Source of the DNA: Bimuria novae-zelandiae CBS 107.79
Lineage: Eukaryota > Ascomycota > Dothideomycetes > Pleosporales > Didymosphaeriaceae
Reading direction: 5' to 3'
Assembly: GCA_010015655.1 (NCBI GenBank)
Contig: ML976770.1
Location: 141,087-196,610, forward strand
DNA length: 55,524 nt
A program made the translations under genes and the position numbers. The number at the start of each line of letters is the position of its first letter. Within the stretch, counting starts at the first letter, position 1. This document shows, piece by piece, positions 21,750 through 32,496 of this stretch. The notes beneath the pieces were generated by a model. That model made no database searches. It saw only the letters and a program-made list of their open reading frames with translations, and was not told where the DNA came from.

Positions 21750-24700
21750 TAGCGAGGCAGGCATCGTAGAGCCTCCTTTAGGCCCTAATAAAAGCTAATT
21801 TAGGGGATATCGGGGTAGAATCCTATTAGGAGTTTTCTATTATAATTTTAATATAGCTTAGTAAACTTCTCTTAATAGTCTAACGTAGTAGCTTAGTTAA
21901 GGTTTCCACGAGGTTCCTAAGTTCTTTAAGAGTAGTTTTCCCACTATACTAGGTATTCCACCCTCTTACCTCTACGGGACTAGTGTTCTTTATATATATT
22001 AACTATACTATACTTCTCTTCTCCCTCTTCTATTATAATTGCTTCGGGCTGGGCGTTATTAGTGGTTTAGCTAGGGAGAGGGTTTAATAAGGCTAACTTT
22101 AGCCTATTTACGTAGAACCTTAGGTGCATGTTTGGCGGGACGTCTAGTTCTACTACGTAGGAGTTTATTACCTTCCTTATAGTAAACTTTCCTTACTTCT
22201 AGTCGAGCTTCTTGCTTAAACGTTAGTTTTAGAGGTAGTCCTTATACTTTAGCTACACCTTATCTCCTTTCTTTAAGATTAAAGTGTTTTTGCGTTAATG
22301 GTTCGCTAGGCGCTCTTATTCTTATTAGGCTATTATTATTTTTGCCTAGGCGAAGTTAAAAACCTCTTTAAACTTCTTTATTATTACCTTCGTGGCCTTC
22401 TTTACGTTAGTTCTAAGCTTTAAGGCTAATCTCCGTGCCCCAAAGTTCTTAACTAGTTTAACGTTCTAGCCATGGGATAGGAAAAACAGGCTAACTCTTA
22501 TTAATATGGCTTCTCGCCCTTTAATAGCTATTTAGGCTATAGGAAGCCACTTTATCTAATTATCCTATTACTAGTTATAGTACGCCTGGAGGTAGGCTTT
22601 AAGGATAGAGTTTATTTATTCTGTCTGCCTGTCTGTCTCTAGGTGCTTTGCTATAGACAGTCTTCGGTTGATACCTGCTTGTTTATAGAGTGTAGTCTAA
22701 AATTCGCTTACGAATTGTCCCCCGTGGTCTAATGTAATAGAGGAGGGGAAGAAGTGGTCTACTACTTAGTATTAAAGGAACGCTGTCGTGACCGTAGGTA
22801 TATTAAAATTTAAAAGACTAATAAACTTAGGGTCCTTACTAAGTCTATTTATAATTACTATAATATTCGTGTAGCCATCGCTCTCGGGTAGGGTAGTAAT
22901 AAAGTCTATTATAATATCCTTCCATCCTTGTTCGGGTAGTAGTAAGGGCTTTAGCAGGCCCTATTTTGCTTCTCTCTATAGTTTGGTTCTTCTATAGACA
23001 TTACAGTTCTTGATGTACTGCCTCACTTGGTTAGACATCCCCGGGAAGAAGTAGTCTTGAGCAAGGATCTTATAGGTGTTTTCTTGTCCTAAGTGTCCTG
23101 AAGCTGGGGAACTATGCGCGACCGCTATTAGCTTCGTCCGTAGAGGTTCTGATTCTGGTACCTATCGTCTTGACCTGTAGCGTAGGTACCCTTAGTCATC
23201 TATACTACATTCCGAGATACTGACGGATAACTTCCACCTGGGTTCAAACTTCCTAAGCCCGTTCTTAACACAGGCCTTTATCTTGCTATACGCACTATCT
23301 TTATCGCGTTCTGCCTCTTACTACATAGTGTTAAAGTCTGGTTCGCGTCGCTCGGCAGGGCTATCGCCTCCTTAAAAGGTTAATGTGGGTGGTTTAGGGC
23401 GTGTTAGGTAAGCGAGCACTAGGTCCTTGTTTATTTTAGTATAGTTAGGTTCCTCTATAGTAGTAGGTGTTTAGGGGATAAAAGACTTTAAGCTATTTTT
23501 TTTAGTAGTCTCCTAAAGAAGCGTAAAGTGCCTTAACTTTAATTTATTATCTCCACCGTCCTTTAGCAGGTCTTAGTCCCTCTAGGAGAGGGCGTCTGCC
23601 CTAGAGTTTACTAACCCTAGTCTATATATAAACGTTATGTTAATATAGCTAAGTGTGTCTGCCTACTAAACGTGTCGTTCGTCTAACCTTTATTTAGTAG
23701 CGAAATACGTAAGGTTCTTATAATTAGTGTAGACCGTAAGGTGCTTTACTACTTAATATATATAGTCTTATTTATCTACGTATTTAATAACTACGAGTAT
23801 CTCTTTATTATAAATAGCGTAGTTGTATTTTGCCGGGCTATTCTTTGCTAAAAAGTAAGCCACCAGGCGTAGAATCCTGTTGTTATCGTACTGGGAGAAG
23901 CATCCCCTGGTCGATTAGCTAGAGGCGTCTACTTCCAGTACTAATTCTTATTTAGGGTTAAAGTGGGCTAGCGCGGGGTCTATATAGAACGCTATCTTTA
24001 GGAAGTTAAATGCGTGCTACTACTTTTGTCCCTAGATAAATTCTGCTCCTTTACTAGTAAGCTTTATAAGGGGGCTCACTATGCTAGAGAAGTCTTGTAT
24101 AAATCTCTAATAAAAGTTCGCAAAGTCCACGAAGCTCTAGACTCCTTTTACTAAAGTTAGTAGCTCCTATTCCTAAATTACCTAGACTTTATCTAGGTCT
24201 ATGCTTACGCCCTTGTCAACTTCTATAATAAATCTAAGGTACTTAGTCTTTTTAACGCAGAACTTAGATTTCTTAATATCTAAGTATAGTCCTGCGGCCC
24301 CTAACTTCTAGATTATAGTACGTACTTTCTCTTCGTAGTCTTTTTGGCTGCCACTAGAGAAGATAAGAACGTTGTCTATATACGCTAAGCAGTAGTCGTC
24401 GAAGTACTCCCTTAGCACCTAGTTAATATACTACTAGAACGTACTTAGCGCGTTAGCTAGGCCAAAAGGAACTACTAGCTACTTATAGAGACTAAATTAG
24501 GTTCTAAACGCTGTCTTCTATTCCTCGCCTTTTGCTATCTAAAGCTTATAGAAGGCTTAGATTATGTTAAGTTTACTAAACTATTTAGCCTTTGCGAGGA
24601 GCTGAAGGGTCTTACTAATTAATAGTAGAGGGTACTAGTCCTTCTTTAAGATAGCATTTAGGGCTTAATAATTAACGTAGAAGCGTAGTCCTCTGCTAGA

Positions 24701-25560
24701 TTTCTTAGTAAATAACACTAGAGTGGCGGCGCTAGACTTGCTTACTTAAATAAAGCTTTTATCTAAGTATTTAGTAAGCTCTTTTTAAAGGACGAGCAAC
24801 TCTTCGCGAGACATATTAAATAGAGGGCTATAGGGGATCTCTAGGGTCTCGCTATCTTTTTCCACGAGAGGGATAAAAAGATCTACTCTAGGTCTACAGT
24901 GCGGAGGGAGCTTGTCAGCTTGTTCCCTATAGAAGATACGCTATAAGTCCTTAAAAGCTTTAGGTAGTAACTCTTGTGGGTTTACCTTTGGCTTGCGGGT
25001 TAACGCCTTCTGTATATCCTTTATTAACACGGAAAATACTTTAGCCTTGTTTCCTAGGCGTTGATTACGCCGATCTAGGGCTATAAAGGCTATAGCTAAT
25101 ACTCCTTAGAGCTTTATTAATAGTTTCTTGCCTTCTTGGTTACGGATGCGGGTGCCTGAACTTCTAATCTAGATTAATTTCTTTACTAGGGCTAGTTTAA
25201 CCCTATTCTTCTTTATCTAGGTTAGGCTAAGGATTAGGTCGTACGATCCGTTATTAGGTAAGACGTATAGTTATATTAATTCTATATAGTTATTAATATC
25301 TACTTCTAGTTAGACTACTTCGCGTACAAAGAGTCGTATGCCTCTAATACTAATAACCTCTCGTAGATAGGGTAGGTTTTTGCGCTGTAGGTAGGCTTTC
25401 GTTATAAGTTTTTTTAATATAAATCTAAAGGTTAAATAACCTAAATTAATTATCGTCGATGTAAACACAATGTCATTAATAAGCAAGTGTACTGTTACTA
25501 GTGTTAAGTCTAGCTATAGCCTTTAAAAGTTATTAAAACTTATTTTTTACCCTTTTCCTA
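21750..25560 (-). pseudogene. Gypsy B pol: reverse transcriptase, RNase H, integrase, chromodomain
   Basis: Reverse-strand order from 25560. A weak protease-like region is followed by reverse transcriptase (SSRGLRFYVNYQALNAILKK near 24680; catalytic YIDN at 24371-24382, YIDD in active copies). RNase H has LVLEVDASS near 23930. The integrase zinc finger runs from HSSPASGHLGQENTYKI to CNVCRR (about 23115-22995, His-His-Cys-Cys intact), then the integrase core (DIIIDFITTLPESDGYTN near 22900 and LDHGGQF near 22720). The chromodomain contains RVEYLVQWENYS (about 21960). Many TAG/TAA stops replace Gln. This is a chromovirus distinct from family A/C/D, judged by LTR size and sequence. Confidence 0.87.
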
Positions 25561-26647
25561 CTTTTGCCTCCTAGCGGCGACTATTGCCAAGAGGACCTAG
25601 TTTTCTAAATTAGTAGAAGCTATATTAAACTCTTTATTAAAGGATCCCTTAGTAGCGGGTGCAGCGGCGCGAACTTATGCTAGCTTTATTATAGGTAAAA
25701 GTTTATACTACTTTACGTAATGTCCCGTATCTTTATAATAAAAATAGAAACTATTCTTCTTACGGGTTTCCATTACCTCGCGCGACACCCACGTGGCTCG
25801 TTTCTAGGTATTACTAGACTTGTGTCCCGTGGCTCCGTCTGTCGCTTAGTGTCTTTTGTCTTGGCTTTGTTGGCCGGATATCCTTCCAAGGTTAGCTCGG
25901 GTGGGTTTCTAATCTATTTTGTCTGGCGCCCCGTTCTTGGTAGAAAACTTTAGTAGCTATAATGTGTTTTAGAAGAGGTTTTCTTTAACCTTATTAACCC
26001 TCTTTTAGACCCCTTGCAGGTCCTAATCGTTATCTATATTTACTATAACTATTTAGTCCTGTAAGTCCTCGCGGAGGCTCTAAAGGTATAGGTTCTTTAA
26101 AATCTCTTAACTATGCTCCTTGGCTTCTATAGCATAGTTATTAAAGTTAAGATTAAAGTCACGAAGCTTCCAGTTCCCTTATTACATTATAAGTAAGCGG
26201 TTACGCGCGATTTCTTCCGCCAGGTAGTCACGAAAGTTATAGTCTAGTAGCTCCTAGAGGTCAGCTTCGGTACACCCTGGGTGGTAGTCTAGGTATATAA
26301 TTCCTACCGTCGCTGCACGTCCTGTTAATTAACTAACAATGTATCTAGATATATTTCTAAGGTAGTCCCTATTTTTTAGGAGCTTATATTATATTACTAT
26401 TCTAAAGCGGTGGTAATCCCGTTATTCGCTGTTAAAGTAGGCTAAGTTAAGGATCTTAGGGCGGCGGCTTCTTCCTTAGTTTAAGATAAGCTCTACTATT
26501 AATCTTTTTAGTAGCTCTATTTATTAGTCTACTTCTAATGGCTAATTTGTACCTCCTGTCTCTTAAGAGTATTATCGTATTATTAGGGGTTCTTAGCGCT
26601 CCCTTATTATTTCTTTAGTTAGTCCTCTTGCTCCTTGCGGCGGAGTC

Positions 26648-29600
26648 CAGTAATGTCTATAAATAGATTAGATTAACAAATCCATCCATATCCATCCAAT
26701 CCAAACAGCCCATGGAAATCCAATCCATCCACGTAGATTGTTCTATACCTAATTAGGCGTTGTCTAGACCCAATTAAGGTATTAAATTAGTAGTTTTGTC
26801 GTCTAATAGTTTTCCTGTGGCTTGTTAAGGCAAGCGACCTAAAAAATCGCAATATCTAAACTTAACCTTACCTAGTTTAACGAAACTTCTATAACACCTA
26901 TTTAATAGCTCTAAAACAGTCGAAGCTACTTTTATTTAGTATTTTTTTAAATCCCGCGACTTATCTTTGCTAGTTATCTAATTATCTATTAAAATATACC
27001 TTTGGTCGAATGGCAAGCGCCTACGGCACTAACGCACAAGAACCTCTCTAGAGCCACCTAGTGTCTCCCTACCTACGCTAATAATTATAGAAGCTTTGGA
27101 GGCTATTAAGACGCCTATTAAAGGGGTAAAATAATAAATTAAGTTAAATTCTGCGTTGTCGCAAACCCGTAAGCGTGTCTAGGCGCTAGAAGTGGCGTTG
27201 GTGCCAGACTTATAGGGCTCCCCACAACTATCCGTTCTATTAACTTAAAGTGGCCAGCAGAGTAGCAGTACGTACGGTATAAACTTATAGTTACTTAGTA
27301 TGTCTATTAACGATGTTTGTGGCTCTATTGCTAACCCCGTTACTGTAGATACTAGTGTTAATAATTAGCTTAATTCTTAATTAGAGGCATTAGAATTAAC
27401 TTCGCGATATACTACCCTAATTTAATTAGCATTAGCTAGAGACTCTATACATACTACGAGACGCCGCGAGATTAAGATATTAAGCTTTAATTACTCTTAG
27501 GTTAACCTTACTAATAACTAGGCGTTTAACACTTATACTAAGGTATACGATCCTAAAGGGAGGCTTAACTTATAGATCTAGAAGTACGGCGTCCCACTTA
27601 AAAGCATAGATAAGAAGACATTTACTTAGTTCTTCTTATGTAAACCGTGCTATATTAACTGCTTCAAGGCGAAGATCCTTAATGTGAAAAAAGGGCGTAG
27701 GTTAGTTGCTAGCTATCTTAAGAAACATAAGATCTTTAATCTAAATTATTAGCCCCTTATAGGGCAGGATAAGATAGATTAGTTTACGCTTAATATATCT
27801 TCTCTAGAAGGTTTAGCTACTATTAATGCTATAGCGTCTTCCTTTAACGTTAATAAGTTCTATTAACTTTTAGTTAGATGGATTATCATGAGTAGGATCC
27901 CCTTTGTTAAGCTAGATGCCAAGGAGCTCCGTGAGGTGTTTTAGTATCTTAATTTAGCTATAAAGATACCTCGCGCAATCCCATCTCGTAATACAATAAG
28001 GCGTAGGATCTCCGTGGAGTACACACGTTTAAAGGATGTGGTTGCTGCCCACCTAGGCTAAGCCATTACGAAGATTCACCTAGCCTTCGACTTATAGACT
28101 TCTAGTAATAATAAGTCGTACAATAGTGTTGTCGCATAGTTTCTTAATAAGAAAGGTAATTCACGAAACCTTCTCCTTGCTCTTAAAGCTGTAAAAGATG
28201 CCTATACTAGTAGAAATATTATGGCATTACTATAGGGGGTTATCTCCTACTAGGGGCTTTAAGACCGCGTAAGATATCTTACCTCTGATAACGCCGCAGC
28301 TAACGATACGGTAATAAACGCTTTAGGGGAGATTTTTAAGGAGAATTAACTTAACTTTAACCCTAAGTAGCAGCGTATAAGGTGTATAAGGTATATCTTT
28401 AACCTTATCGCGAAAGCGCTAATATTCGGAGCTAATATTAGTAACCTAACTTAGGCAGAGGAGGTGGCATTTTTTAAGTAATATAAAGCTTATAGGACTA
28501 TCGGAAAGCTTCGCAATATTATTAAATAGATTAGGAAAAACACCTTAAGAAACGCCAGGTTTATTACTACTTAGGAAGTTTATCCTAGATAGGTACAATC
28601 GGGTAGCCTCACAAGACCTTTATAGTTAATACTTAGTAACGCCACTCGCTAGAATTCTACATACCTAATAATTAAGCGAGCTATAGTGCTTAAAGAAGTA
28701 CTCGACAACTTTTATAAAAATAAATTACGGTCTCTTAATAATACTAGATTGTAGCGGCAAAGTGGTAGCTTGTAGAGTTAATTTATTAGCTACTATTAAC
28801 TAGATCTCCGTCTTTTTATAGCTAAGTAGTAGTACTTAAAGGAGAATCTTAAGCTTCTTAAACCTTTAAACAAGCTTACTTTGCGCCTCTAAGGTTATCT
28901 TAGCAATAGTAATAATAATCCTTAAAAGTATAGTAACATTAGATAGTTATACACTTCGCTAGACAATCTCCTAATATACCTTAAAGCTCAAGAACTTTAA
29001 GCACGAATAGATAGAGATATCTAGCTTAAACAGCGTCTTTACAAAGGCTGGGAGATGGCATCGAAGTACTACACCTTGTTTACAGAGTCTCTGGCCTACA
29101 CGGTGGCAATCGTCTTAGATCCTACCCGGGGCATGGATTACATCCGTTCTTAATAGGCAATAGAGCATCTAACTTAGCCAGGTATCACACAAGGATAGAT
29201 TAAAGAGCTATATAACTATAATTACAAGGATAGAACAACACTTAACTAACAAAAGATAGACCTATCTTTTTCTAAGACTACCTAAGCGCTCTTAAGATAG
29301 GAGACCTTTACGCAAAAAAGTTAAGTAAAGGTAAATAAGAAACGATAGGCAAACAGCGACAAGTTAGTAAAGTACCTTAAGCTCTCTTAGTTTGCTATTA
29401 ATATTCCTCCTTTTATTTAGTGGCAATAGGATAAGCAATAATAATGCTAGCCAAGAGTATCTTAGATAGCTCTTAACGTACTTTCTGCCATGCCTATAAG
29501 CAATAGACCTAAGAGAGCTTTCAGTAGCGTAGGTAACCTTATTACGAAGCCCTGTAATCGTCTTAGTGACGATATTATAGGGTATTACGAGTGTATGGCT

Positions 29601-30015
29601 TTATGGGAGAGGGCAGGATTAATCAAGATTAGTAACAACTCTATAGAGGACTTAGACGAATTAGATAATATAGATAAGGAGATATTAGACTAGAACTTTA
29701 CGCGCTGTTTTTTATAGTGCTCTTTTCTCCTATATTAAAATACTAAGGCACTTTATTAATCTATTTCTGCTATATTATTAATAGGGTGTTAATATGTTAT
29801 CTAGTTCGAGCGTCTGCGTGGCTAAAGTAACGATTCTTAATACTAAAATAGCTATTAAGATGGATATACTTAATACTAAACGCTAGAATAAGCTTTTACG
29901 ACATCTGTAGCGTCCAATAGTGGAACATAATAAGCTTAAAACGGATAGATTAGATTTCCATGGATTTTGTAGATTTTGCATGGATAGATATCTAATCCAT
30001 CCGTGAACATCACTG
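26648..30015 (+). mobile_element. hAT DNA transposon hAT1
   Basis: 3368 bp flanked by an 8-bp duplication (GCGGAGTC at 26640-26647, GCAGAGTC at 30016-30023; 7 of 8 match). The inverted ends are CAGTAATGTCTATAAATAG and, reversed, CAGTGATGTTCACGGATGG. The subterminal regions are rich in AATCCATCC motifs in both orientations, as is usual for hAT transposase binding. It sits in gypsy B gag and carries a forward-strand hAT transposase. Confidence 0.92.
27010..29693 (+). pseudogene. hAT1 transposase
   Basis: ATG at 27010 (MASAYGTNAQEPL) is followed by a Cys-rich N-terminal segment (FFLCKPCYINCFKAK near 27640) that may be a degenerate BED-type finger. The RNase-H-like core follows: HLAFDLQTSSNN near 28080, then LTSDNAAANDTVINALG near 28285. 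The C-terminal dimerisation region ends with ALNVLSAMPISNRPKRAFSS and WERAGLI (29470-29620), the hallmark of hAT transposases and nearly free of stops. Frame changes occur near 27070. Core stops are restorable Gln codons. The well-preserved last 200 bp contrast with the mutated centre. Confidence 0.87.
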
Positions 30016-30465
30016 GCAGAGTCTAAAGGGTGTCCTGGAGGTTAACAAGTGCTTCGACCTCGCTTAGGAATTGCCATATTTCGTTCTCGTCGACTCCCGA
30101 TGCCTAGAGTTTAGTTATAAACAGGGAGGCTATCCTTTCGTTTCCCTAGCCATTGCTTCTTTATAAGCTAATAGCTCGCTGCGCATAATCGTTCGCGCTA
30201 AAACGCAGACCTTTAGCAAAAGGTCCTATTCTTATTTCTATAACTTCTTTATTTAGCAAAGACAGTCTTACTAGCGTTAAGTGTCCGTCAGGACTCCTTC
30301 TTAATTACTCGCTAGGGAGGGTTCTGTCTCCTCGCAGGTCCAGGCGTCGCCTTTATAGTATCTATCTACGTAAGTCCTTTAACTTCGTGTGCTACTTCGC
30401 AGCTTTAGTCTATAGTTATGTTAAAATCTACTCGTCCCGCGACGGGTAAAAGTAATTAAATTTAA

Positions 30466-30626
30466 TATAAGGGGCTAGGTGCTTAAGGAGCTAAAGGTGC
30501 TAGAAGAATACTTATAAATTTAATAGAGAGTCTAAAGTTAAGCTTCGGGCGTCGAACTTATATATCTGGGGTTCGCATAACCGAGGGTTAAGGATCCGAG
30601 GCAACAACTGGGCGTAGCCCATTACA
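30466..30626 (-). repeat. 5' LTR of gypsy B
   Basis: 161-bp partner of 19763-19923 (TATAAGGGGCTAGGTGC...CCCATTACA). Related but longer LTR sequence is seen at 50628-50875. Confidence 0.92.
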
Positions 30627-31526
30627 GCTAAAAAGTATAGCTTAAAGAAGATAGGCTAAGACAAGGCCTATATATATGTAGAGGACCTTACTTAAGTCCT
30701 AAAGACAAACTATATAATAACTAAAAAGCAATATTCTCACGGACGCTATTAAATATAAACCTAAGTCTACTTATAACTTAGTAGTTTTATAGTAAATTAG
30801 CTAAAAGTACTTTTTAGCCTCTACTATTAATATATTTACGTTACGCTGCTCTAGGATCTAGAGGGTAAGCCTTATTAGGTATTACTTAAGCTAACTTTTA
30901 AATTTATAAAAAAGTTTTTTAAAATTAAAAATATATAAGTTTTTTTTCTTTTAAGATTTATTTGTCTTTTAGAGATATTAATAATTTAGTTAAGAACACT
31001 TTTCTTATCTTTAAAATTATTTATAATAAGATCCTTACCTTTAGCCCCTACGTATTCCTACTTAAGATACTTTTTTATAACAGGGCGTTTACTACGTATA
31101 ATCTAATATCTCTAAAAGAGCTAAGCAGGCTCTTTATTTTACTAAAGCGTAATAAGCTCTTATTACGTTTTAATTAAAAACTAGATAACATACCTATCTT
31201 CCGTATAGTAAAGAGGACTCTAGAAGGCTAGGTTATCTTTAAAGATAAATCTCTCTTAGACTCTATATTATAGCCTTAAATTAAATTCCTTAGGGAAATT
31301 ATAAAGTTTACATAAGTTACCTAGCCCTATTTACTACGCTACGCTAGAGGTAAGGCATTTAATAAGAATAATAATATAAGTCTTAGCTACTAGTCCTAGC
31401 AGATTAAGAACTACTGTATATATAGGTAACGTTAGCGAGGCCATGCAAAACCTAATAATAGGATATACTAATATATAGACGTTCTTAAAACACTACCTAT
31501 CGCGACGTGTTATAGTAGATACGTAG
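30627..31526 (+). pseudogene. DUF3435 tyrosine-recombinase-like gene, catalytic part
   Basis: Restored reading gives YSHGRYQIQTQVYLQLSSFI (near 30740), TLLQDLEGKPYQVLLKLTFK (30843-30902), NTFLIFKIIYNKILTFSPYV (near 30995-31055), LLRYARGKAF, VSEAMQNLIIGYTNIQ (near 31435) and TFLKHYLSRR (near 31480). These are the ordered hallmarks of fungal DUF3435 proteins, related to the tyrosine recombinases of Crypton and Starship elements. The Tyr in HYLSRR is the probable nucleophile, and the His of IIGHT is now Tyr. Frames shift near 30940 and 31420. The N-terminus is missing at the gypsy B junction. The gene continues at 31996 after a solo LTR. Confidence 0.8.
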
Positions 31527-31995
31527 TGTTGAGATCTGAATAATCGCAACAAAGAACAACCAACGGTGAGCACAGCGGGGTAACCCAAAGTGGGACTGCA
31601 CTACCGAGGTCACGTGATCTACCATCCCGCCAAGAGGAACCATCCCGCCAAGAGGAACCATCCCGCCAAGGATAGGATGGCAACGACATCCCGAATGGTA
31701 ACACCATCCTGCCCAAGGTCGGATGGTAGGAAACGGGGGATGGCAGAAATGACCATGTATATAACCCAGCACGAATACCCTTATGGCATTCGTGTTCAAC
31801 CTGTTTATCAATCTATCGTTTGGATCTGAATAAGCAACCTTGTTGATTTGATTATGCTGTACACACCTTCGATACTAACGCCCTAGTGACAAGCGCAAGC
31901 TATCACTACAACCCTCTCCTGTCCTACTACAGTATTCCTGCCCGAGAACCAACCTTAGCCCCTTCGGGACCAGCTACCCCTTTGGGACCTTAACA
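31527..31995 (+). repeat. Solo LTR inserted in the DUF3435 gene
   Basis: 469 bp, TGTTGAGATCTG...CCTTAACA, with a perfect CGTAG duplication (31522-31526, 31996-32000). Removing it with one duplicate joins VIVDTQ to AVVQGIQLQD, exactly the DUF3435 order, which proves the boundaries. It is GC-rich and almost unmutated. It contains three copies of an 18-bp unit (ACCATCCCGCCAAGAGGA, about 31620-31673) and a TATA-like TGTATATAAC near 31756; orientation is inferred from the latter. No internal element part is attached. Confidence 0.92.
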
Positions 31996-32494
31996 CGTAG
32001 GCGGTCGTGCAAGGTATATAGCTTTAAGATATATTAATTTAAGTAGCTTGTATAATAAGTTAATTAATTAATACTTAAAGGTTAAGAAGCCTTATACTAG
32101 AGTAATTAGCATTAGTAAATAATAATTCTATTATTCGTTTGCTGCTAGTATAGTAGGAGTAACTTAAATATAGTTTTAAAATAAGATATTTGCGCTACTA
32201 AGCGCTTAATTACAAGATTAACTAAATAAGGTAGTAATTATAGCATACTCTTCTCTAGGAGATTAAAAAGTGCTAGGAGTACGAGTAACCCGTGCGCGAT
32301 ATTAAGTAATAGCTTACTAGTATTAAAGCTAAAGATATTACGATAGTAGCGATGTCTTGTAACGCTATACTCCTAGCCTAGAAAGTATTAGTTAACGCTA
32401 TCTTAACCTAACTAGGAATATCCCTATAAGAGGAAGTTAGCTAGCGTAATAAGGCTATCTATGCTATTATAAATTACTATAAAATTAAAAAGGG
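31996..32494 (+). pseudogene. DUF3435 gene, region after the catalytic Tyr
   Basis: The frame resumes with QAVVQGIQLQDILIQVACII, then LALVNNNSIIRLLLVQQEQL, the usual DUF3435 tail. A helical linker follows to about 32490 (VRDIKQQL, AILTQLGISLQEEVSQRNKA). Stops are TAG/TAA at Gln sites. The pogo-like F4 is inserted at a TA at 32495-32496 and the gene resumes at 34328 with zinc fingers. Confidence 0.78.
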
Positions 32495-32496
32495 TA

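Larger units (their letters stand above)
25600..30450 (-). pseudogene. Gypsy B gag, split by hAT1
   Basis: Gag occupies 30450-30016 and, beyond hAT1, 26639-25600. Near 25760-25705 the frame reads FYFYYKDTGHYVKQYK, a CCHC zinc knuckle (Cys-x2-Cys-x4-His-x4-Cys) in which all three Cys are Tyr, as expected from TGC/TGT to TAC/TAT. The 8-bp duplication of hAT1 lies inside the frame. The start is not certain. Role by family: nucleocapsid and capsid. Confidence 0.7.
19763..30626 (-). mobile_element. Ty3/gypsy chromovirus B with short LTRs, reverse strand
   Basis: Two 161-bp direct LTRs (19763-19923, 30466-30626) with TGTAA...TTACA ends. A reverse-strand purine tract (AGAGGGAAGAGAGG) sits just inside 19923, giving the orientation. 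Internal order from the right: gag, reverse transcriptase, RNase H, integrase, chromodomain, then an extra forward-strand frame. hAT1 (26648-30015) interrupts gag; without it the element is about 7.5 kb. The five bases outside the LTRs differ (AGATA left, GCTAA right). The left neighbour is gypsy C gag and the right neighbour is a DUF3435 gene, so the copy looks like a recombinant between two insertions. Confidence 0.9.

Noticed and set aside
25720..25953. Open forward frame of 77 codons with hydrophobic residues
   Set aside because: It is the complement of gypsy B gag including the zinc knuckle remnant; the reverse strand has the recognisable motif.
31508..31526. LTR start at the first TGTTA (31508)
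   Set aside because: The bases 31503-31526 encode RRVIVDTQ of the DUF3435 gene in frame, and only a start at 31527 gives a perfect 5-bp duplication.
31620..31673. CRISPR-like or coding repeat (Pro-Ala-Lys-Arg-Asn-His repeat)
   Set aside because: The units are contiguous 18-mers without spacers inside an LTR flanked by a CGTAG duplication; the repeated peptide is a by-product of the tandem repeat.
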